This document shows positions 38,608 to 46,516 of a stretch of DNA of 64,000 bases, in pieces; the first letter of the stretch is position 1, and each line of letters begins with the position of its first letter. The translations under genes were made by a program, and so were the position numbers. Below the pieces are notes generated by a model. The model searched no databases. It had not been told where the DNA came from and saw only the letters and a list, made by a program, of their open reading frames with translations. The stretch lies in NCBI RefSeq assembly GCF_007109405.1, contig NZ_VJOY01000002.1:1-64000 (forward strand), given 5' to 3'. The DNA is from Pseudomonas mangiferae. Its GTDB lineage: Bacteria; Pseudomonadota; Gammaproteobacteria; Pseudomonadales; Pseudomonadaceae.

Positions 38608-39954
38608 ATGAACATGCCGCAAACCGCTACGCCGCCCCTTGCCAGCACTCTCAAGCTGGACGCCCACTGGATGCCCTTCACCGCCAACCGCGCCTTCCAG
38701 CGCGACCCGCGGATCGTCGTCGGCGCCGAAGGCAGCTGGCTGATCGACGACCAGGGCCGGCGCATCTACGACAGCCTGTCCGGCCTGTGGACCTGCGGCG
38801 CCGGCCACAGCCGCAAGGAGATTCAGGAGGCGGTGGCCCGCCAGCTGGGCACCCTGGATTACTCCCCCGGCTTCCAGTACGGTCACCCGCTGTCGTTCCA
38901 GCTGGCGGAGAAGATCGCCGAGCGCCTGCCGGGCGACCTGGACCACGTGTTCTTCACTGGCTCCGGCTCGGAGTGCGCCGACACCGCGGTGAAGATGGCC
39001 CGCGCCTACTGGCGGCTGAAGGGCCAGGCCTCCAAGACCAAGCTGATCGGCCGCGCCCGTGCCTACCACGGGGTGAACATCGCCGGCACCAGCCTCGGCG
39101 GCATCAACGGCAACCGCAAGCTCTACGGCCAGCTGATGGACGCCGACCACCTGCCCCACACCCTGCAGCCGGGCCTGGCGTTCACCCGCGGCATGGCCGA
39201 GACCGGGGGCGTGGAGCTGGCCAATGAGCTGCTCAAGCTGATCGAATTGCACGACGCGTCCAACATCGCGGCGGTGATCGTCGAGCCCATGTCCGGCTCC
39301 GGTGGCGTCATCGTGCCGCCCAAGGGCTACCTGCAGCGCCTGCGGGAAATCTGCGACCAGCACAACATCCTGTTGATCTTCGACGAGGTGATCACCGCCT
39401 TCGGCCGCATGGGCGCCTACACCGGGGCCGAGTATTTCGGCGTCACCCCGGACATCATGAACATCGCCAAGCAGGTCACCAACGGCGCGGTGCCCATGGG
39501 CGGCGTCATCGCCCGCCGCGAGATCTACCAGACCTTCATGAACCAGGCGACCCCGGACTACGCGGTGGAATTCGCCCACGGCTACACCTACTCGGCCCAC
39601 CCGGTGGCCTGCGCCGCCGGCCTCGCCGCCCTGGAGCTGCTGGAGAAGGAAAACCTGGTGCAGCGGGCCGCCGAACTGGCGCCCCGTTTCGAGCAGGCGC
39701 TGCACGGGGTGAAGGGCGCCGCTCACGTGGTGGATATCCGCAACTGCGGGCTGGCGGGGGCGATCCAGCTGGCGCCCCGCGACGGCGATGCCATCGTGCG
39801 GCCCACCGAGGCCGGCATCGCCCTGTGGAAGGCGGGCTTCTATGTGCGTTTCGGCGGCGACACCCTGCAGTTCGGGCCCACCTTCAACGCCCGCCCAGAG
39901 GATCTGGACCGACTGTTCGACGCCGTCGGCGAGACCCTCAACGGCCTCGCCTGA
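38608..39954 (+). CDS. bauA: beta-alanine--pyruvate aminotransferase
   Basis: A 448-residue class III omega-aminotransferase that moves the amino group of beta-alanine to pyruvate, yielding malonate semialdehyde and alanine. The PLP-binding Lys288 lies in MNIAKQVTNGAVPMGG, the cofactor Asp in LLIFDEVITAFGR, and the substrate loop in GYTYSAHPVACAAG. The ATG at 38608 has AGGAGG six bases upstream. It is followed by bauC, which takes the semialdehyde to acetyl-CoA, and is divergent from the LysR gene. The length and motifs match Pseudomonas BauA closely. Confidence 0.94.
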   Translation: MNMPQTATPPLASTLKLDAHWMPFTANRAFQRDPRIVVGAEGSWLIDDQGRRIYDSLSGLWTCGAGHSRKEIQEAVARQLGTLDYSPGFQYGHPLSFQLAEKIAERLPGDLDHVFFTGSGSECADTAVKMARAYWRLKGQASKTKLIGRARAYHGVNIAGTSLGGINGNRKLYGQLMDADHLPHTLQPGLAFTRGMAETGGVELANELLKLIELHDASNIAAVIVEPMSGSGGVIVPPKGYLQRLREICDQHNILLIFDEVITAFGRMGAYTGAEYFGVTPDIMNIAKQVTNGAVPMGGVIARREIYQTFMNQATPDYAVEFAHGYTYSAHPVACAAGLAALELLEKENLVQRAAELAPRFEQALHGVKGAAHVVDIRNCGLAGAIQLAPRDGDAIVRPTEAGIALWKAGFYVRFGGDTLQFGPTFNARPEDLDRLFDAVGETLNGLA

Positions 39955-40061
39955 GGCCTTTCGTACCCGGGATGCGCTGGCATCCCGGCGCCCCGATCGA
40001 TTCCTTCGTCTGACCGGTCCACTCACGGCCGGTCAGAGCCTGCTTTCGTCCTGGAGACCCC

Positions 40062-41558
40062 ATGAATACCATCCCCCACCTCATCGACGGCCAGCGCATC
40101 GACGACCACGGCCGCAGCACCGAGGTCTTCAACCCGTCCACCGGCCAGGCCGTGCGCCGGGTCGGCCTGGCCAGCCGCGCCACCGTGCAGCAGGCCATCG
40201 ACGCCGCCCGGGCGGCCTTTCCCGCCTGGCGCGCCACCCCACCGGCCAAGCGCGCCCAGGTGATGTTCCGCTTCAAACAGCTGCTGGAGCAGAACGAAGC
40301 CAGGATCGCCGAACTGATCAGCCAGGAGCACGGCAAGACCCTGGAAGATGCCGCTGGCGAGCTCAAGCGCGGCATCGAGAACGTGGAGTTCGCCAGTGCG
40401 GCGCCGGAAATCCTCAAGGGTGAATACAGCCGCAATGCGGGCCCCAACATCGATGCCTGGAGCGAATTCCAGCCGTTGGGTGTGGTGGCCGGCATTACCC
40501 CGTTCAACTTCCCGGCCATGGTGCCGCTGTGGATGTATCCACTGGCCATCGCCTGCGGCAATACCTTCATCCTCAAGCCCTCCGAGCGCGACCCCAGCTC
40601 CACCTTGCTGATCGCCGAACTGCTCCACGAGGCGGGCCTGCCCAAGGGCGTGCTCAACGTGGTGCACGGCGACAAGGAAGCGGTGGATGCGCTGATCGAG
40701 GCGCCTGAGGTCAAGGCCCTGAGTTTCGTCGGCTCGACCCCCATCGCCGAGTACATCTACCGGGAAGGAGCGGCGCGGGGCAAACGGGTACAGGCCCTGG
40801 GCGGGGCGAAGAACCACGCCGTGCTGATGCCCGACGCCGACCTGGACAACGCGGTGAGCGCCCTGATGGGGGCGGCCTATGGCTCTTGCGGCGAGCGTTG
40901 CATGGCCATCTCCGTGGCTGTCTGCGTGGGCGACCCCATCGCCGATGCCCTGGTGGACGCGCTCGTCCCGCAGATCGGGGCACTGAAGATCGGTGCCGGC
41001 ACCACCTGCGGCCTGGACATGGGTCCGCTGGTGACCGCTGCGGCGCGGGACAAGGTGGTGGGCTACATCGACGACGGCGTCGCCGCTGGCGCCCGGTTGG
41101 TGGTGGACGGCCGGGGCCATCGGGTGGCGGGGCACGAGGGGGGCTACTTCGTCGGCGGCACCCTGTTCGACCGGGTGACCCCGGATATGCGAATTTACCG
41201 GGAGGAAATCTTCGGCCCGGTGCTGTGCATCGTGCGGGTGGACAGCCTGGAAGCGGCGATGCAATTGATCAACGACCACGAGTACGGCAACGGCACCTGC
41301 CTCTTCACCCGGGACGGCGAGGCGGCCCGGCTGTTCTGCGACGAGATCGAAGTGGGGATGGTGGGGGTCAACGTTCCGCTGCCGGTGCCGGTGGCCTACC
41401 ACAGCTTCGGCGGCTGGAAGCGCTCGCTGTTCGGCGACCTGCACGCCTATGGCCCGGACGGTGTGCGCTTCTACACCCGGCGCAAGGCCGTGACCCAGCG
41501 CTGGCCGCAGCGCAAGAGTCACGAGGCCGCGCAGTTCGCCTTCCCCAGCAACGGCTGA
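40062..41558 (+). CDS. bauC: CoA-acylating (methyl)malonate-semialdehyde dehydrogenase BauC/MmsA
   Basis: A 498-residue aldehyde dehydrogenase that turns malonate semialdehyde and CoA into acetyl-CoA, CO2 and NADH. The catalytic Cys280 is in GERCMAIS, the NAD site in [13 protein letters not shown], and the fold is full-length. It follows bauA and completes beta-alanine breakdown. From about codon 59 to the stop it is almost identical in DNA to the second copy at 49162-50658, while the first ~58 codons differ widely. The last codons and the terminator are repeated about 1 kb downstream, beside a toxin-immunity remnant. Confidence 0.93.
   Translation: MNTIPHLIDGQRIDDHGRSTEVFNPSTGQAVRRVGLASRATVQQAIDAARAAFPAWRATPPAKRAQVMFRFKQLLEQNEARIAELISQEHGKTLEDAAGELKRGIENVEFASAAPEILKGEYSRNAGPNIDAWSEFQPLGVVAGITPFNFPAMVPLWMYPLAIACGNTFILKPSERDPSSTLLIAELLHEAGLPKGVLNVVHGDKEAVDALIEAPEVKALSFVGSTPIAEYIYREGAARGKRVQALGGAKNHAVLMPDADLDNAVSALMGAAYGSCGERCMAISVAVCVGDPIADALVDALVPQIGALKIGAGTTCGLDMGPLVTAAARDKVVGYIDDGVAAGARLVVDGRGHRVAGHEGGYFVGGTLFDRVTPDMRIYREEIFGPVLCIVRVDSLEAAMQLINDHEYGNGTCLFTRDGEAARLFCDEIEVGMVGVNVPLPVPVAYHSFGGWKRSLFGDLHAYGPDGVRFYTRRKAVTQRWPQRKSHEAAQFAFPSNG
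40235..41553 (+). repeat. near-identical tract shared with second mmsA (copy 1)
   Basis: About 1.3 kb aligns without indels to 49335-50653 on the same strand, offset exactly 9100 bp, with only scattered and mostly silent differences. The boundaries are sharp on both sides. Confidence 0.85.
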
Positions 41559-41629
41559 GGCCATCGGGTGAAGAAAAGCCGCTCCTTCGAGCGGCTTCTT
41601 TGTTTCAGGGCGCTATTTGTTTCAGAGCT
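41547..41629 (+). repeat. direct repeat: bauC 3' end plus terminator (copy 1)
   Basis: It contains the last codons and stop of bauC and the terminator. The same sequence reappears at 42594-42675 with about a dozen differences and one indel. Confidence 0.8.
41576..41604. terminator. terminator after bauC (bidirectional)
   Basis: A 9-bp stem AAGCCGCTC/GAGCGGCTT with a CTTC loop, then TCTTTGTTT on the plus strand and an A-run before it that gives T's on the minus strand. It serves bauC and the convergent immunity-like gene. Confidence 0.82.
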
Positions 41630-41638
41630 AAAGTGGGC

Positions 41639-42007
41639 TTATCCGCCACGACGCTCGCCATGCCTCGCACGGATAGCCCGCCATACCGCAGCGGTTATCC
41701 AGGTTGCCAGCAAAGGAAGCACAGGCCCTACGCCCGCAAATAACAGAAAAATACCCGCCTCTTCCGATTTTGGATCGCTCAGCCAATACCACTGTTCATG
41801 AAGATCCAGATTGAACAGCGCCGCATATAGCAATCCGCTCGCCAGGATGGCAATGACGGTGGGCCTCCAGCGGAGAGCGAAGAGAACCCCCGCCCCCAAC
41901 GCCAGAAGCGGACCCGCCTCAAGGGTCCCGAACAGCACGCTTCCCGCACTGAAGGCGGCGACGCAGCAGGTCGTGTAGAGCACTGCATAGAGAAATGGCT
42001 TATTCAT
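41639..42007 (-). CDS. orphan immunity-like membrane protein (paralog 3)
   Basis: A 122-residue membrane protein with about four hydrophobic helices. It shares with the two genes upstream the core LWRP-like segment (ALRWRPTVIAILASGLLYAA), the motif NLDLHEQWYWLSD and an acidic stretch before a last helix pair. The three are therefore paralogs. No toxin gene is visible directly upstream, although a short in-frame tail ending Glu-Gly-Ser-Pro overlaps its start as ATGA. I read it as an orphan immunity gene from an older toxin module. The start at 42007 is the first ATG with the family N-terminus. Confidence 0.7.
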   Translation of the reverse strand: MNKPFLYAVLYTTCCVAAFSAGSVLFGTLEAGPLLALGAGVLFALRWRPTVIAILASGLLYAALFNLDLHEQWYWLSDPKSEEAGIFLLFAGVGPVLPLLATWITAAVWRAIRARHGERRGG

Positions 42008-42141
42008 GGGGAGCCTTCGATTCTGGTCCTCACAAAAGTGGCCGCACGCACTAATAGCGTAAGAAGACAAAGGTGGGGGCAAGCATGGTTAGACCAGATT
42101 GCTTCTTGTAGGCGAACTATCGAGAGGCAGTACGAAGCGAT

Positions 42142-42537
42142 CTACGCACTGGGATTCTTGTATGCCTTGCGCCTCTTTTCACGAGACGCATGACGTCTCC
42201 CTAGCAAAGCCCAGGCCTGTTGGCATAACCAAATGAAAGTTAATGGTGCTGCTGAACTGATGCCTACAACCCAATACATCCACTCCACTTCTGCCGATTT
42301 TTCATTGCTTATCCAATACCATTCTTGCTGGAGGTCAACGCTGAATAGGAGCGAAGCTAGAGCAGCGCTTAGCAATATCCTGAAGAAGGAAGGCCTCCAT
42401 AGGATAGGGAAAATCCAACTGATGGCAAAAGCTAAAAAATTCGCTTTTTCATAGTCATTGGAGATGTAATAGACGATAGAGAAGTTAGTTGCTGCCAGTA
42501 TATTGTAAGCCCCGGCATAAAGCAGGTTTCTTCTCAT
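42142..42537 (-). CDS. orphan immunity-like membrane protein (paralog 2)
   Basis: A 131-residue membrane protein with about four helices, a paralog of the neighbours: ILWRPSFFRILLSAALASLL, then SVDLQQEWYWISN. The C-terminus is basic. Base use is clearly more AT-rich than in the flanking core genes. Its ATG overlaps the stop codon of an 18-codon remnant of a Tlde1-like toxin gene (ATGA), exactly as in the intact pair upstream. This indicates that it once followed a complete toxin gene. A strong terminator at 42620-42647 separates it from the intact pair, so expression needs readthrough or a local promoter. Confidence 0.75.
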   Translation of the reverse strand: MRRNLLYAGAYNILAATNFSIVYYISNDYEKANFLAFAISWIFPILWRPSFFRILLSAALASLLFSVDLQQEWYWISNEKSAEVEWMYWVVGISSAAPLTFIWLCQQAWALLGRRHASREKRRKAYKNPSA

Positions 42538-42590
42538 GGGGTTACGCCCACGGTTATGTTGCCTAGAGAGTTTTGAATAGCGTCTACCCC
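42534..42590 (-). pseudogene. 3' remnant of a Tlde1-like toxin gene
   Basis: Reading the minus strand in the frame whose stop overlaps the paralog-2 start gives 18 residues ending IQNSLGNITVGVTP-stop. The intact toxin ends IRNSLGNISVEVSP. Ten of 18 residues are identical and most others are conservative. The similarity stops at the junction with the repeated bauC 3' end (42591-42594). An in-frame stop lies just upstream, so only the toxin tail survives. Confidence 0.8.
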
Positions 42591-42593
42591 TTA

Positions 42594-42675
42594 AGCAATA
42601 GCTGAGGCCATCGGGTGAAAAAGAGCCGCTCCTTCGAGCGGCTCTTTATGTCAGCACTCTATTTGTTTCAAAGCT
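42594..42675 (+). repeat. direct repeat: bauC 3' end plus terminator (copy 2)
   Basis: A second copy of 41547-41629, beginning with AGCAA that corresponds to the last sense codons of bauC. It is joined directly to the toxin-gene remnant. Confidence 0.8.
42620..42647. terminator. strong bidirectional terminator in repeat copy 2
   Basis: A perfect 12-bp stem AAAGAGCCGCTC/GAGCGGCTCTTT with a CTTC loop; on the minus strand it ends in a run of five T's. It lies downstream of the intact toxin-immunity pair and before paralog 2. Confidence 0.85.
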
Positions 42676-42700
42676 CCAGGCGCTTCGCCCTGCACTTGTG

Positions 42701-42730
42701 CCCAGCCCAGCCCAGCCCAGCCCAGCCTAG
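42701..42730 (+). repeat. CCCAG pentanucleotide tandem repeat
   Basis: Five perfect CCCAG units followed by one CCTAG variant. The variant unit overlaps the stop codon of the minus-strand immunity-like gene; the perfect units lie just beyond it. Confidence 0.8.
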
Positions 42731-43116
42731 CGGCGAAAGGAAGGTCGAGCCCGCTTGACCAGTACCGAAACCAGGTAACGGCCTGCTTGCCAGCTTTTCT
42801 GGAGCAGCCAGACGATCAGCAACGGAAGGACGAAGCCGACACCGGCTAGGTAGAAAATCCAGTCGGATTCATTCGTTTGGTCAGTGCTTATCCAATACCA
42901 CCCGTGGTGCAGGTCGACGCTGAGTACCAGGCAGAACAGCGCGGCGCTCCATACCATGGCGAGAACGCCGGGTCTCCACAATAGCGCGAACACCAAACCA
43001 AATATAAAGGTCGCGATATCGGCGTCCTCAAAGTCCATACCTATCAAGCGTATAATTGTATAAAGAAGCAGTGAAGAAAATGAATATAAGGCTGCGTAAA
43101 ATACTGAATGTTTCAT
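42727..43116 (-). CDS. probable immunity protein of the Tlde1-like toxin (paralog 1)
   Basis: A 129-residue membrane protein with about four hydrophobic helices, including LVFALLWRPGVLAMVWSAAL, the motif SVDLHHGWYWIST and a final helix FVLPLLIVWLLQ. The start overlaps the toxin stop (ATGA), so both are translated from one mRNA. A membrane-bound neighbour of a periplasm-acting cell-wall toxin is the expected position for an immunity protein, but no known immunity family is recognised. Two paralogs follow without toxins. The coding sequence is AT-rich relative to the core genome. Confidence 0.75.
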   Translation of the reverse strand: MKHSVFYAALYSFSSLLLYTIIRLIGMDFEDADIATFIFGLVFALLWRPGVLAMVWSAALFCLVLSVDLHHGWYWISTDQTNESDWIFYLAGVGFVLPLLIVWLLQKSWQAGRYLVSVLVKRARPSFRR

Positions 43117-43733
43117 GGACTTACCTCTACGCTTATGTTGCCCAGAGAGTTGCGAATATGTTCGATAACATATCGGGTGTTGCTATCGCCATCAAGCCCG
43201 CCGCCGATATCTATACAGCCAGCTGATCCCTGATAAATGCCACCATGTAAGAAAAAATTATCGCGCCCGTAAGTGACAGTGTTTCTCATAGGGTGTAGGC
43301 GCACTCTAAATGAACCCCAATCAGCAAAACGGCGAAAAGTTCTGTACATACTGCCTATGAGCCCCGGCGCTGATAGCTCGTGGGGGTAAATGAAATATAC
43401 CCCCACAGGAAGGGGGCCAGTGCTCTTGAGCATCTGGCACAGGACATCCGCCTTGTTCATGCAGCTGTTGGGACGGCCACTGGTGGCGCGCATCGTACGG
43501 CACTCATGGCGGGACACGACGGTCAGTGTCCCGCTGGATATCTGAAAGGTGAACGAGTCGGTTCCGGCATGCCTTGCCACGCGCAGTTGGCCGTTCTCCA
43601 GGCCATAGTGCTCGGGACGTACGTGGCCTTCGCTGAGGACGCCCGGTTTGAACAGGTTCCGGTCGATGAAGGTATCCGCGGGGCAGGAGAGGGGTTGCAT
43701 ACCCGTGGGGCCCGGTATTCTGAATCCAGCCAT
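43113..43733 (-). CDS. Tlde1-family (DUF2778) L,D-transpeptidase-fold toxin
   Basis: A 206-residue protein. The C-terminal half matches the DUF2778/Tlde1 domain: GPLPVGVYFIYP, then RVRLHP and the catalytic motif FFLHGGIYQGSAGCIDIGGG (His163, Cys173) of L,D-transpeptidase-like enzymes. Tlde1 effectors of type VI secretion cut or exchange peptidoglycan stem peptides in the periplasm of target cells. There is no signal peptide, consistent with delivery by a secretion system. No T6SS genes (hcp, vgrG, PAAR) lie in this window. The ATG at 43733 has AAGGA five bases upstream; an ATG at 43739 is too close to it. It overlaps its probable immunity gene by 4 bp. Confidence 0.85.
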   Translation of the reverse strand: MAGFRIPGPTGMQPLSCPADTFIDRNLFKPGVLSEGHVRPEHYGLENGQLRVARHAGTDSFTFQISSGTLTVVSRHECRTMRATSGRPNSCMNKADVLCQMLKSTGPLPVGVYFIYPHELSAPGLIGSMYRTFRRFADWGSFRVRLHPMRNTVTYGRDNFFLHGGIYQGSAGCIDIGGGLDGDSNTRYVIEHIRNSLGNISVEVSP

Positions 43734-44112
43734 GATCATCCTTGAGGTGGGCTCCCGACGTCCTGGCGATGAGGCGGGTCAGCCGATTCGATCCGGGCGC
43801 GAGAGGGGCCGTCGTCGGGTGCGCACCTTACCCGGACCAGCTATCGTTTCCTGTGAACCGCTCCTCAAGTCCTCTCGGTGACTCGCGAATCGCTTCACAG
43901 CTGGACGCGATTCGGTTCACGGTGGGGCGTCGGGGCGTCAACTTGTCCGGGTCGCACGCTTTCTGCTATCTCGAACCGGGGACCTGACGGCTTCTATGCG
44001 GTCGATCCCTTGCCGTACCCGCGGTTGACGGCGTATCGGCCCACGGGCTGGCGAAGGCCGTCGTACGCCGCCGTCACACACGCCGTGGCATCAATCTTGT
44101 GGAGCGCCTTTT
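43734..44112. other. 379-bp divergent intergenic region
   Basis: The gap holds the promoters of the toxin operon (minus) and of the AraC-type gene (plus). It contains a separated inverted repeat GTGAACCG/CGGTTCAC (about 43853-43860 and 43914-43921). The short open frames here have no ribosome-binding site or recognisable protein features. I see no clear sigma-70 promoter. Confidence 0.5.
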
Positions 44113-44883
44113 TTGGATAGCACGACAGAGCGGACCCGGGAGGTGGTGGGGCGCTACCACCGCGCCTGGCTCGACCGGGACCTGGACGGCATCCTGAGCC
44201 TGTACCACCGGGATATCGAGTACTTCGACTTCTTCAACAACCGGCGGCTGGTCTTCGCCGACATGCCCGACTACGTGCGCACGGCGCTGCCCCGCAGTGC
44301 CGAGCATCGCATCGAGCACGTGGACCGTATCCGGGTGGATGGCGACACCGCTTTCATCCAGTACTGCTCGCGGCTCTCCCTGCGGCGCAGCAGTCGCCTG
44401 GCGTCCTTTCGCGCCAGCGAGGCGATCACCGTGAAGGACGGGCTGATCGTGCGCGTCCACGAGTACGCCACCATGGTCCGAGACGACTCCCTGGAGCCGG
44501 CCGCCAAGGTGTCCCGGCTGGGGCTGTCCCGGCAGCAGCTGAGTATGATGCTGATGGACCTGGAGCAGTACTTCGCCGACGAGCGCGGCTTCCTCGAGGC
44601 GGAGTTCGACCTCACCCGGCTGGCCAGCGCCGTCGGCTACACCCGCAACCAGGTGTCCTACCTGCTCAACCAGGTCCTGGGGTTGAGCTTCTACCAATAT
44701 TTGAACCAGGCCCGCATCGACTGGCTGCTGCGGCGCCTGGCCGAGCAACCGGAGGCGCGGCCCGACGAGCTGGCCTTCACCGCCGGCTTCAACTCGCTTT
44801 CGGTGTTCTACCGCTGCTTCCGGGAGCGCACCGGCATGTCGCCCAGGGCCTACCTGAAGCAGCGTCCGGCGAAAAATTCCTGA
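44113..44883 (+). CDS. AraC family regulator with N-terminal NTF2/SnoaL-like domain
   Basis: A 256-residue regulator of unusual build. Residues ~1-120 look like a SnoaL/NTF2 fold (VVGRYHRAWLDRDLDGILSLY; YFDFFNNR; TVKDGLIVRVHEY), normally a small-molecule pocket. Residues ~155-250 are an AraC-type HTH (RLASAVGYTRNQVSYLLNQ; GFNSLSVFYRCFRERTGMSP). The start is a TTG at 44113 with GGAG eight bases upstream; the first in-frame ATG would cut into the domain. It precedes and probably controls the amine-oxidase/ABC/RidA/MmsA cluster. Confidence 0.85.
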   Translation: MDSTTERTREVVGRYHRAWLDRDLDGILSLYHRDIEYFDFFNNRRLVFADMPDYVRTALPRSAEHRIEHVDRIRVDGDTAFIQYCSRLSLRRSSRLASFRASEAITVKDGLIVRVHEYATMVRDDSLEPAAKVSRLGLSRQQLSMMLMDLEQYFADERGFLEAEFDLTRLASAVGYTRNQVSYLLNQVLGLSFYQYLNQARIDWLLRRLAEQPEARPDELAFTAGFNSLSVFYRCFRERTGMSPRAYLKQRPAKNS

Positions 44884-44952
44884 CGGGCACGGAAGCAAGA
44901 CGCCTGCCTGATCGTTCCCTAGTCTGGCTGCATTCGCCTTCGGGAGTCGCCC

Positions 44953-46359
44953 ATGCAGACCTGGGAACACGTGAGCCTGTGGATGGACCAGTTGAACGGT
45001 CCGTTGTACGCCCGCCCCTCGCTCGACCACGCGCGGGACGTCGATGTCGCCATCATCGGCGCCGGCTACACCGGCTTGTGGACCGCGTATTACCTGAAAC
45101 GCCTGGCGCCGAGCCTGGACATCGTCGTGCTGGAGGCCGAGACCGCCGGCTTCGGCGCCTCCGGGCGCAACGGTGGCTGGCTGATCGGCGGCATGCTCGG
45201 CGAGTCCCGCTACCTGCAGCCGCTGTCCCCGGAGCGACGCAAGGCCGCCTATCGCCTGCTGAAGGCGATTCCCGACGAGGTCGAGGGCGTACTGCAGCGG
45301 GAAGGGATCGACTGCGACTACCGCAAGGGCGGCATGCTCAACTGCGCCGCGCGCTACCCGGAACAGGCCGAGCGCCTGCGTCGCGAGCTGGAGGCCCTCT
45401 ACCGCGAGGGCCACGAGGAGAGCGACTACCAGTGGCTCGACCGGCAGGCCCTGGAGCGCCACGTGCGTATCGAGGGCGCCAGCGGGGCGGTGTTCTCGCC
45501 CCACTGCGCCACCATCCAGCCGGCGAAGCTGATACGCGGGTTGGCCGAGACCGTCGAGCGCCTGGGCGTGACGATCCACGATCGCAGCCCGGTCATCGAG
45601 TGGGGCGCCGGCCAGCTGCGCACCGAGCGGGCGGTGGTCAGGGCGAAATGGATCGTTCCCGCGGTGGAGGGCTACGCGGCGCGCTTCGAGGCGCTGCGGC
45701 GCATCCAGATCCCGGTGCAGAGCATGATCGTCGCCACCGAGCCGCTGCCGGACGCCGTCTGGGCGGAGATCGGCCTTGACCAGGGGCAGGCCCTCAGCGA
45801 ACACAGCCGGCAGGTCACCTACGCCCAGCGTTCCCGGGATGGGCGGCTGGTGTTCGGCGCCCGGGGCGGCTATCGCTTCAAGGGACGGCTGCGTGACGAT
45901 TTCCGCCTGACCGAGGACGAGATCGGCCTGCGGCGCTACCTGATGGAGTCTCTCTTCCCCCAACTGCGCGGCGTGCGCCTGAGTCACGCCTGGGGCGGCA
46001 ACCTCGGCATGGCCCGGCGCTTTCGTCCGCACATGCTCTGCGACCCCCGGGCCGGCCTGGCCCTGGCCGGCGGGTTCGGCGGGGAGGGGGTCGGTGCCAC
46101 CCACCTGGCGGGGCGGACCCTGGCCGACCTGATCCTCGGCCGCGACAGCGAATTGGTCCAGCAACCCTGGGTGTTCAACGGCCGCTCCCTGGACGACCTG
46201 GCCACCTGGGAACCGGAGCCGTGCCGCTGGCTGGGTTACAAGGCGATCCTGGCCGCTTTCGCCCGGGAGGACCGGGTCCTCGCCGACCGGCACAGCCCGG
46301 CCTGGCGCCGACGCCTGGCCAGCGGCATCGCCGCGGGGCTGGAGGGCCTGATGCAGTAG
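44953..46359 (+). CDS. FAD-dependent amine/amino-acid oxidoreductase (DAO family)
   Basis: A 468-residue flavoprotein of the DAO family, resembling PuuB-type gamma-glutamylputrescine oxidases. The N-terminal tail SLWMDQLNGPLYARP is typical of that group, followed by the FAD-binding VAIIGAGYTGLWTAYYL and the GASGRNGGWL motif. The C-terminal AGGFGGEGVGATHLAGRTLADLI closes the FAD site. Such enzymes convert an amine to an imine/aldehyde. With RidA (imine hydrolysis) and a CoA-acylating semialdehyde dehydrogenase downstream, an amino-acid or amine that yields malonate or methylmalonate semialdehyde is a reasonable substrate guess. Confidence 0.87.
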   Translation: MQTWEHVSLWMDQLNGPLYARPSLDHARDVDVAIIGAGYTGLWTAYYLKRLAPSLDIVVLEAETAGFGASGRNGGWLIGGMLGESRYLQPLSPERRKAAYRLLKAIPDEVEGVLQREGIDCDYRKGGMLNCAARYPEQAERLRRELEALYREGHEESDYQWLDRQALERHVRIEGASGAVFSPHCATIQPAKLIRGLAETVERLGVTIHDRSPVIEWGAGQLRTERAVVRAKWIVPAVEGYAARFEALRRIQIPVQSMIVATEPLPDAVWAEIGLDQGQALSEHSRQVTYAQRSRDGRLVFGARGGYRFKGRLRDDFRLTEDEIGLRRYLMESLFPQLRGVRLSHAWGGNLGMARRFRPHMLCDPRAGLALAGGFGGEGVGATHLAGRTLADLILGRDSELVQQPWVFNGRSLDDLATWEPEPCRWLGYKAILAAFAREDRVLADRHSPAWRRRLASGIAAGLEGLMQ

Positions 46360-46516
46360 AACCGACAAATACCCGTCCGCTCGTGCCGAGCGGGCGGTCG
46401 ACCACCGGCAGCCATAAGCCGGCGTCGTCCCCTTGACCGCTGCCTATCGCGGTCGCCGGAACACCCTCGTGGCCCGGACTGCAACGTGAAACCCACAACA
46501 CTTAGAAGAGGTTGAT

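Noticed and set aside
42008-42040. A third toxin remnant before paralog 3
   Set aside because: An in-frame tail ending Glu-Gly-Ser-Pro overlaps the start as ATGA, but only a few residues resemble the toxin end, too few to call.
42233-42454. Small plus-strand open frame opposite paralog 2
   Set aside because: It lacks a ribosome-binding site and mirrors the conserved WYW region of the real gene on the other strand.
41547-43733. A prophage or IS-borne insertion
   Set aside because: The AT-rich block has no integrase, transposase, terminal inverted repeats or tRNA target; repeats of the bauC end and terminator explain the boundaries better.
43742-44120. Short plus-strand open frames between the toxin and the AraC gene
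   Set aside because: No ribosome-binding site, no recognisable protein features, and overlapping alternatives in several frames.
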